From Lysobacter sp. K5869 (GTDB taxonomy: Bacteria; Pseudomonadota; Gammaproteobacteria; Xanthomonadales; Xanthomonadaceae): a DNA stretch of 64,000 bases. Below the pieces are notes generated by a model. The model searched no databases. It was not told the origin of the DNA and was given only the letters and a program-made list of their open reading frames with translations. The stretch's first letter is position 1, and every line of letters begins with the position of its first letter. Of this stretch, positions 57,766 through 64,000 are shown in pieces. A program made the position numbers and the translations under genes. The stretch covers positions 1,465,001 through 1,529,000 of the forward strand of contig NZ_CP072597.1 of NCBI RefSeq assembly GCF_018847975.1. The letters run 5' to 3'.

Positions 57766-58164
57766 CGTCGTGCCCGCGAAGGTCGGCATCGCGGACTTTC
57801 TCGAAGCAGGACGCTGAGGCCTCTGGATCCCCGCCTTCGCGGGGATGACGGCGTGCGAGAGACGCGACGAAACCCACCGGTCGTCATGCCGCGAAGGCGG
57901 GCATCCAGAGCTTCATCGAGGCAGGACGCTGAAGTCTCTGGGTCCTCGCTTTCGGGGATGACGGAGTGTGAGAGACGCGACGAAACCCACCTGTCGTCAT
58001 GCCCGCGAAGGCGGGGATCCAGAGCTTCATCGAGGCAGGACGCTGAAGTCTCTGGATCCCCGCCTTCGCGGGGATGACGGCGTGCGAGAGACGCGACGAA
58101 ACCCGCCTGTCGTCGTGCCCGCGAAGGCGGGCATCCAGAGCTTCATCGAGACATGATGCTGAAG
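57766..58164. repeat. Tandem direct repeat, 113-116-bp period, about 3.4 copies
   Basis: Copies begin with a cgtcatgcccgcgaaggcgg-type palindromic unit near 57766, 57882, 57995 and 58111. Each has cttcatcgaggcaggacgct and a second inverted unit (ccccgccttcgcggggat) followed by gagagacgcgacgaaaccca. It fills most of the 700-base gap between slt and the TauE-type gene; no gene is supported in 57612-58311. Confidence 0.92.
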
Positions 58165-58311
58165 TAAGCGGAGTTCTGCGCTCGCCGGCACGCCGATGCG
58201 CGCGTGCCGGCGTCGCGATATCGAGCATCCAGACCGTCGGTCCCCCCGAACGGTAGTGCAGAATTGCCCGGATCGCGGCGCCCCACGCCGCTGCGCGTAA
58301 GGAGTGTCCGC

Positions 58312-59109
58312 ATGGCGATCTGGCTGGTCTTCCTCGTCCTCGGCGCCATCGCCGGCGTTCTGGCCGGCTTGCTCGGCGTCGGCGGCGGCCTGGTGCTGGT
58401 CGCGGCGCTGGCTTGGATCGCGCCGGCCTTCGGTATTCCGCAGGAAGCGGCCATGCACACCGCGCTGGCCAGTTCGCTGGCCAGCATCGTGCTCACCGCG
58501 ACCGCGTCGGCGCGCGCGCATGCCAAGCGCGGCAGCGTGTTGTGGCCGACGGTGCGTTGGATGGTGCCCGGCTTGCTTATCGGCGGCTGGCTCGGCAGTT
58601 GGGTCGCGGTGCGCATCGACGGCGAATGGCTGCGCTGGATCGTCGCCGGTTATTGCCTCATCGCCGCGGCGCAGTTGCTGTTCGGCAAGCCGCGGGTGGC
58701 GCCCGGCGCGGAGGTGCCGGCGCCGCAAGGCGCGGCGATGTCGGGCGCGGGCGTGGGCATCGGCGCGGTCTCGGCCGTGGTCGGCATCGGCGGCGGCAGC
58801 ATGACCGTGCCGTTGCTGGTCTGGCGCGGCGTGGCGCCGGTGCGCGCGGTCGGCACCTCGTCGGCCTGCGGCGTCGCCATCGGCTTGGCGAGCGCGATCG
58901 GCTACGCCTTCAACGCGCCGCCGGGCGCGCTGCCGCAGTACGCGATCGGCTATGTCTACTTGCCCGCGGCCATCGGCGTCGCCCTCGCTTCGGTGCTCGC
59001 CGCTCCTTATGGCACGCGTTTAGCGCATCGCCTGCATGGCGATACCTTGAAGCGGGTGTTCGCCGCGTTCCTGACCCTGGTCGCGGTCAGCCTGCTGCTC
59101 GGCGGCTGA
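58312..59109 (+). CDS. Sulfite exporter TauE/SafE family protein
   Basis: The 265-residue protein has about eight transmembrane helices in two similar halves, each starting with a Gly-rich motif: GLLGVGGGLVLVAAL (about 20) and VVGIGGGSMTVPLLV (about 155). This is the TauE/SafE pattern. Members export sulfite, sulfoacetate or other organic anions; the substrate cannot be told. The ATG at 58312 has AAGGAG seven bases upstream. It stands alone. Confidence 0.93.
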   Translation: MAIWLVFLVLGAIAGVLAGLLGVGGGLVLVAALAWIAPAFGIPQEAAMHTALASSLASIVLTATASARAHAKRGSVLWPTVRWMVPGLLIGGWLGSWVAVRIDGEWLRWIVAGYCLIAAAQLLFGKPRVAPGAEVPAPQGAAMSGAGVGIGAVSAVVGIGGGSMTVPLLVWRGVAPVRAVGTSSACGVAIGLASAIGYAFNAPPGALPQYAIGYVYLPAAIGVALASVLAAPYGTRLAHRLHGDTLKRVFAAFLTLVAVSLLLGG

Positions 59110-59381
59110 TTTCGCGGAGTTCATCACGTTTTCGCGGACGCTCGCGGGCCGGTGCCTCTTGCCGGCCTGAACGGGCGGTGCGGGCTATGCCGCATCCGGT
59201 GTTTGCGCCGGGCGTCGCCGCAGGCCAAACAAAAGTGCGACCGGTTTGGCAAGTACTCCTATTTTGCGCCTTGTGGCGGATTCACGGATTGTTTACAACC
59301 TCTCGGTTGCCTCCGGCACGGTCCGGGCGGCACGCCAATAGCCATCAGAGCTAGCCACGCCAATTGAGAGGGAGAGAGTAG

Positions 59382-62261
59382 ATGAAGCTGTCGCGTCGCC
59401 ATGCCCTGGCGAAAGCCATCCAGTTGTCCCTGTTGGTCGCGCTGCCCGGCCTCGCCGCCGCGCAGGACGCCGCGCCCCGCAAGGACGCCACCACGCTCGA
59501 CACGGTCCAGGTCACCGGCACCCGCATCAAGAAGGCCGAAATCGAAAGCCAGGTTCCGGTCCAGACCCTCAGCCGCGACGACATCGAACGCACCGGCCTG
59601 ACCTCGCTGGGCGACATCGTCCAGGAGCTCACCGGCGCCGGCTCGGCGCTCAACACCAAGTTCAACTCTTCGGGCAACTTCGGCTTCTCGCCCAACGGCG
59701 ACGGCATTGGCGCGGGCTCGGCCCAGGTCGATCTGCGCCACCTGGGTCCCAAGCGCGTGCTGGTGCTGGTCGACGGCATGCGTTGGGTCAACGAGTCCTC
59801 CGCTTCCGGCGTGGGCGCGGCGACCGACCTCAACACCATCCCGCTGGCCATCGTCGAGCGCATCGAAGTGCTCGAGGACGGCGCGTCCTCGCTGTACGGC
59901 TCCGACGCCATCGCCGGCGTGGTCAACATCATCACCCGCCGCAACTTCGACGGCGGCCAGATCAGCCTCAACTACGGCCAGTACGGCAAGGGCGACGGCG
60001 ATCTGAAGGGCGCCGACTTCGCCTGGGGCTACAACACCGACCGCGCCAACCTGTTCCTCGGCCTGAGCTACGTCGATCAGGATCCGGTGTACTCCAAGGA
60101 CCGCAAGGTCGCCGCCTTCCCGGTGCCGGGCCTGGGCGTGGAAACCGGCAGCTCGGCCACGCCGAACGGCCGCTTCATCTTCACCGACCCGCGTTGCCCG
60201 GGCGGCACCTGCAACATCACCACGCCCAACGGCACCAGCTATCCCAACGGCGTGCGCTATCCGCAGGACTTCATTCCGTTCACCGGCGCGAACCGCTACA
60301 ACTTCGCCCGCGAGAACATGGTGCTGACCCCGTCCAAGCGCTACGGCGCGTTCGGCCAGTTCCGCTACCACTTCACCGACACCGTGCAGGGCTACGTCAA
60401 GGCGCTGTACAACCGCCGCGAGTCGGTCAATCAGGCCGCGCCGGAGCCGATCTTCCTCGGTCTGGACGCGGGCACCGGCAATCCGTGGTCCGAGCGCGTC
60501 ACCATTTCGCGCCTGAACCCGTACAACCCCTTCGGCGTCGATCTGACCTCCGAAGGCGCCAACCCGAACCTGATCACGCTGGCGCGCCGTCCGGTCGAGG
60601 GCGGCCCGCGCATCTTCGAGCAGAAGGTCGAAACCGAGTACGTGGCCGGCGGCGTGGAAGGCAGCTTCAACGCCGGCGACCGCACCTTCTTCTGGGACGT
60701 CAACGCGGCCTACAGCCGCAACAAGGCCGACCAGACCAACCGCGGCAGCTACAACATCCGCAACATCAACATCGCGCTCGGCGATCCGGCGGTGTGCGCC
60801 GCGACTCCGGGCTGCGTGCCGCTGAACCTGTTCGGCGGTCCGGGCACGATCACTCCGCAGATGCTCGGCTGGATCAGCCCGGTCGTGCGCGACCGCAGCG
60901 AGCAGAAGCTCAAGACCTTCACCGCCAACTTCTCCGGCGACCTGTTCAACCTGTGGGCGGGCCCGCTGTCGTTCGCGGCCGGTTACGAGTACCGCAAGTA
61001 CGAGGGTTCGTACTCGCCCGATCCGATCACCGTCGCCGGCTACTACAACGGCACCCAGTCGTTGCCGACCAGCGGTTCCTACGACGTCAACGAAGCCTAC
61101 GTCGAGTTGAACCTGCCGCTGATCAAGGAAGGTTCGTTCGGCAAGAGCCTCGACCTGAGCCTGGCCGGCCGCTATTCGGATTACTCGACCTTCGGCGGGC
61201 AGTTCACGCCGAAGTACGGCCTGCGCTGGCAAGTCGCCGACGAATTCCTGCTGCGCACCACCTACGCCGAAGGCTTCCGCGCGCCGTCGATCGGCGAGCT
61301 GTACGGCTCGGCCAGCCGCGCCGACTTGCAGCTCAGCGATCCCTGCCTGACCTCGATCACCGGCGCGCCGCCGACCGGCAACCGCGCCAACTGCGCCGCG
61401 CTCGGCGTGCCGGCCGGCGCCGCTCAGGCCAACAGCCAGATCTCGGTGCAGACCGGCGGCAACAAGGAACTGGAGCCGGAAACCGCGCGCAGCTTCACCG
61501 CCGGCTTCGTCTACAGCCCGGCCTGGGCCGCGGGCGTGCCGTGGTCGGACAAGTTCGACTTCGAAGTCACCTACTACCGCCACTCGCTGGAAGGCGCGGT
61601 GCAGGCGATCGACGCGCAGACCCAGCTCAATCTGTGCGTGCAGACGCTCGACCCGCTGTACTGCAACGGCATCAGCCGTTCCAGCGTGGGCGGCATCTCC
61701 AACTTCGAGAACAAGCTGACCAACCTGGGTTCGATCAAGACCTCCGGCTGGGACGTGGACTTCTTCTGGACGCTGCCGGAAACCTCGTGGGGCCAGTTCA
61801 AGCTGTCCTGGCAGAACACCTGGGTGACCCAGTACGACGCCGTCGGCGCCGCCGGTCAGGTGCAGCCGCGTCGTCCGGGCGTGGAAGTCAACGACAGCGC
61901 GATCCCGGAGTGGACCTCGAACGCGACCCTGTCGTGGAAGCGCAACGCCTGGACCGGTTCGTGGACGATCCGCCACATTTCCGAGCTCACCGAGACCTGC
62001 CAGGCCTCGGCGCTGGATTCGCCGTACTGCGACGACCACGTCACCGGCGCGAACAAGCTCTCGCCGACCACTTACCACGATCTGCAGCTGGGCTATCACT
62101 TCGAAGTGCTCAAGGGCCTGCAGCTCACCGGCGGCGTGAACAACGTGTTCGACAAGGATCCGCCGGTGTGCCTGTCGTGCTCGCTCAACGGCTACGACGC
62201 GTCCACCTACGACATCCCGAACGGCCGCTTCTTCTACCTGCGCGCGGATCTGCGGTTCTGA
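59382..62261 (+). CDS. TonB-dependent receptor
   Basis: The 959-residue outer membrane receptor starts with [20 protein letters not shown], a Sec signal peptide ending at [10 protein letters not shown], then [17 protein letters not shown]. The plug carries [18 protein letters not shown] and [16 protein letters not shown]. The barrel ends LRADLRF with the required terminal Phe. Extracellular loops hold paired Cys ([36 protein letters not shown]), which may form disulfides. The ATG follows a GAGAGAG run. No partner gene lies nearby. It is of the long type common in Xanthomonadaceae. Confidence 0.96.
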   Translation: MKLSRRHALAKAIQLSLLVALPGLAAAQDAAPRKDATTLDTVQVTGTRIKKAEIESQVPVQTLSRDDIERTGLTSLGDIVQELTGAGSALNTKFNSSGNFGFSPNGDGIGAGSAQVDLRHLGPKRVLVLVDGMRWVNESSASGVGAATDLNTIPLAIVERIEVLEDGASSLYGSDAIAGVVNIITRRNFDGGQISLNYGQYGKGDGDLKGADFAWGYNTDRANLFLGLSYVDQDPVYSKDRKVAAFPVPGLGVETGSSATPNGRFIFTDPRCPGGTCNITTPNGTSYPNGVRYPQDFIPFTGANRYNFARENMVLTPSKRYGAFGQFRYHFTDTVQGYVKALYNRRESVNQAAPEPIFLGLDAGTGNPWSERVTISRLNPYNPFGVDLTSEGANPNLITLARRPVEGGPRIFEQKVETEYVAGGVEGSFNAGDRTFFWDVNAAYSRNKADQTNRGSYNIRNINIALGDPAVCAATPGCVPLNLFGGPGTITPQMLGWISPVVRDRSEQKLKTFTANFSGDLFNLWAGPLSFAAGYEYRKYEGSYSPDPITVAGYYNGTQSLPTSGSYDVNEAYVELNLPLIKEGSFGKSLDLSLAGRYSDYSTFGGQFTPKYGLRWQVADEFLLRTTYAEGFRAPSIGELYGSASRADLQLSDPCLTSITGAPPTGNRANCAALGVPAGAAQANSQISVQTGGNKELEPETARSFTAGFVYSPAWAAGVPWSDKFDFEVTYYRHSLEGAVQAIDAQTQLNLCVQTLDPLYCNGISRSSVGGISNFENKLTNLGSIKTSGWDVDFFWTLPETSWGQFKLSWQNTWVTQYDAVGAAGQVQPRRPGVEVNDSAIPEWTSNATLSWKRNAWTGSWTIRHISELTETCQASALDSPYCDDHVTGANKLSPTTYHDLQLGYHFEVLKGLQLTGGVNNVFDKDPPVCLSCSLNGYDASTYDIPNGRFFYLRADLRF

Positions 62262-62287
62262 TGTTCGCGTAAGTCGGGAAGCGAAAA

Positions 62288-62322
62288 AAACGGCCGGCGC
62301 TGCGAGGCGCCGGCCGTTTTCG
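62288..62322 (+). terminator. Rho-independent terminator behind the second receptor gene
   Basis: A 10-bp stem (cggccggcgc / gcgccggccg) is flanked by AAAAA before and TTTTCG after, about 30 bases past the stop. Confidence 0.9.
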
Positions 62323-62427
62323 TTTGGGGGATTTCGCGAGAGCGAGCTTCGCCGATTGATTCGCGGGAGAGCTGCGCGAGTTTTGGGATGGCTCGGCTGC
62401 GCTGCGGCTTTCGTCGTTGGCGAATGG

Positions 62428-62511
62428 TCGCGGTCGCAGCTCGCGCAGCTCCTACAGGGGCTGCGGTGGGTTCGTATCCGACTGTAGGAGCTGCGCAAGC
62501 TGCGACTGCGA
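62428..62511. repeat. Dispersed hairpin element (family A variant)
   Basis: The arm tcgcggtcgcagctcgcgca (from 62428, ending ctcctacag) has an inverted partner ctgtaggagctgcgcaagct at 62482-62511. The core uses gctgc-gc-agc as in the 38382 array, rather than gcggc. Confidence 0.85.
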
Positions 62512-62598
62512 AACCGCGATTACGGCGAACCTTGGGATACCTGCGCGCGCAAACCTAGGCACGCACCGACGCATGCCGGATCACCGGCGGCGCGCGCC

Positions 62599-63357
62599 TC
62601 AGCGCAGCGCCTGATCCGGCACGTCCAACTCCAGCGACAGCGCCAGATGATCCGACTGCGCCGCCGGCAGCGCCTTGGCGCCGATAAAGCCCAGACCGTC
62701 GCCGAGCAGGATGTGGTCGATGGCGCGCTGCGGGCGCCAGCTGGGGAAGGTCGGCAGCACGTCGGCCGGGCGTTGCAGGCGGGTGTTGCGGAACAGCGCC
62801 TGCATCTCGGGGCTGTCGGCCGAGCAGTTGAAGTCGCCCATCAGCACCGCGTGCGGATGGTCGTGCAGCAGTTCGGCGATGAAGGCGAGCTGCGAGGCGC
62901 GCGAGCCCGAACCCAGGGAGAGGTGGGCGACGGCGACGGTGAGTCCGTCGTCGTCGTTGCCGTAGTGCGCGACCAGCACCCCGCGGCCGGCGATGCGGCC
63001 GGGCAGCGGGTGGTCGACCACCTCGCGCGGCTCCAGCCGGCTGAGCAGGCCGTTGGCGCTGGAGGCGACGTTGCCGACGCGCCGGTTCGGCTGGTGGCTC
63101 CAGTAATCGAAGCCGGCGCGCTGGGCGAGGTAGTGCGTCTGATTGGTGAAGCCCGAACGCAGACTGCCCGGATCGCTTTCGTTGAGGCCGACGATGTCGT
63201 GCTCGCCGGCCAACTGGGCGATGGTGTCGAGGCTGCCGCGCTTATTGCCGGCGGGCAGCACGTGCGACCAGCTGCGCGTCGCGTAATCGCTGTAGCGACG
63301 CGTGCTGGAGCCGGCCTGGATGTTCGCGCTGAGCAGGCGCAGCCGGCGAGTGGTCAT
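62599..63357 (-). CDS. Endonuclease/exonuclease/phosphatase (EEP) family protein
   Basis: The 252-residue protein has the EEP fold. Visible residues are Asn in LLSANIQAG, the metal-binding Glu in VGLNESDPG (about 60), the Asp/Asn pair in LMGDFNCSAD (about 174) and the catalytic Asp-His in AQSDHLALS near the C-terminus. HPHAVL and RAIDHILLG are also typical. It could hydrolyse DNA, RNA or phospholipid/phosphate esters; the sequence does not decide. No signal peptide is seen. It starts 28 bases behind the DsbA gene stop, so the two are probably co-transcribed. Confidence 0.9.
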   Translation of the reverse strand: MTTRRLRLLSANIQAGSSTRRYSDYATRSWSHVLPAGNKRGSLDTIAQLAGEHDIVGLNESDPGSLRSGFTNQTHYLAQRAGFDYWSHQPNRRVGNVASSANGLLSRLEPREVVDHPLPGRIAGRGVLVAHYGNDDDGLTVAVAHLSLGSGSRASQLAFIAELLHDHPHAVLMGDFNCSADSPEMQALFRNTRLQRPADVLPTFPSWRPQRAIDHILLGDGLGFIGAKALPAAQSDHLALSLELDVPDQALR

Positions 63358-63385
63358 GCCCGGTCCGGGAAAGCCGCGGGACCGA

Positions 63386-64000
63386 TCAGTTCTTCTTGGC
63401 CGGCTCGGCGGCCGGCGCCGGCGCGGCCGCCGGAGCGGCGGCGCCCATCGCGACGCGCTCGCGCGCGACCAGATGGTCGGTGACGCGCAGCATGTCCTCG
63501 AACCCCTTGACCGTGGTGACCAGGTACTTGCCGTTGACCACGATGCTGGGGCTGGCGCTGACGCCCGAGCGCTGCATGAACTGCTCGGCGCGCTTGCCCT
63601 TGGCGGTGATCGCGAAGCTGTTCATGGTGCCGATGAAGTCGGCCGGCTTGACGCCGTACTTGGCGTAGAACTCGCCGAGCTTCTCGTCGTTGACGGTGCG
63701 GAAGTCGATCGACTGGTCGATGTGCACGGCGCGGAACATCGCTTCGTGGGTCTTCTCGACCAGACCCAGGGTCTGGGCGGCGTAGAAGGCCTTCTCGAAC
63801 GGAACCGGGTTGCCGCCGAACGGACCGGCGATGGGGGTGAACTTGACGTCGGCGGTCTGCTTCTTGCGCCAGTCGAGCAGGATCGGCTCGAACTGAGCGC
63901 AGTGCGGGCAGGTGTAGCTGAAGATTTCGGCGATTTCGATCTTGCCGGCGACCGGCTCGAACGGCTGGCCGCCCGGGATCTCGTTGTAGTCGGTGCCCGC
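63386..64000 (-). CDS. dsbA: Thiol:disulfide interchange protein, DsbA family (5' end cut by window edge)
   Basis: The frame is open to the right edge, leaving 204 residues of the C-terminal part. It has the thioredoxin-fold CPHC active site in FSYTCPHCAQFEP (on the minus strand near 63900), a helical insert, and the cis-Pro loop SASPSIVVNGKYLV. This is a periplasmic oxidase that introduces disulfide bonds. The C-terminus ends with an Ala/Pro-rich tail (AAAPAAAPAPAAEPAKKN), which is unusual. Start and signal peptide lie outside the window, so DsbA versus DsbL cannot be separated fully. Confidence 0.93.
   Translation of the reverse strand, partial: AGTDYNEIPGGQPFEPVAGKIEIAEIFSYTCPHCAQFEPILLDWRKKQTADVKFTPIAGPFGGNPVPFEKAFYAAQTLGLVEKTHEAMFRAVHIDQSIDFRTVNDEKLGEFYAKYGVKPADFIGTMNSFAITAKGKRAEQFMQRSGVSASPSIVVNGKYLVTTVKGFEDMLRVTDHLVARERVAMGAAAPAAAPAPAAEPAKKN

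Overview
The window comes from a GC-rich gammaproteobacterium, most likely a Lysobacter or close Xanthomonadaceae relative. This is inferred from the gene set and order: gpmI-envC-ctpA, a complete cox/cta cluster, tsaD divergent from rpsU-yqeY-dnaG, a single-polypeptide PutA, slt-NDUFA9-cca, and two TonB-dependent receptors. Dispersed GC-rich hairpins and strong codon bias fit the same assignment. No marker here fixes the species.

Layout: 1-1905 is the 3' half of a 23S rRNA, the spacer, 5S rRNA and a strong terminator. 2395-6485 (minus) holds a 2OG-Fe dioxygenase-family protein, a MAPEG membrane protein, an exported M28 aminopeptidase-like lipoprotein and an exported protein built of 18-19-residue VNGSI repeats. 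6722-11101 (plus) is gpmI-envC-S41 protease, which links glycolysis to cell-wall remodelling. 11215-15692 has DUF1820, rhomboid protease, FadL-type porin, MOSC, DUF2164 and a DUF3574 lipoprotein. 16032-19271 (minus) is PutA. 19830-28141 is the aa3-type cytochrome c oxidase locus: subunits II and I, a 45-residue membrane protein, Cox11/CtaG, subunit III, a convergent twin-TM gene, SURF1, a SCO-like thiol protein, heme A synthase and heme O synthase. Two exported amidohydrolases follow.

30950-33420 is rich in repeats: a 781-bp nested inverted repeat, an SBF-type transporter, then a 140-bp tandem repeat. Next to this lies a probable nuclease toxin with a YezG-like immunity protein (33476-34767), the best candidate for an undescribed antagonism module. 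An S9 peptidase and a Tat-exported M19-family protein with altered metal-site residues follow. 38382-38810 is a 113-114-bp tandem array behind dnaG. 38836-44926 is the macromolecular-synthesis region (dnaG, YihY, YqeY, rpsU; tsaD and folB divergent), with no rpoD next to dnaG.

45190-49713 holds membrane proteins (DUF6159, two DUF3592-like paralogues, VanZ) and a MidA-type methyltransferase. 50025-52523 and 59382-62261 are TonB-dependent receptors. Between them is a minus-strand group of slt, an NDUFA9-like protein, a PH-domain protein and cca, then another tandem array and a TauE-type exporter. The window ends with an EEP-family hydrolase and a DsbA-type oxidoreductase cut by the right edge.
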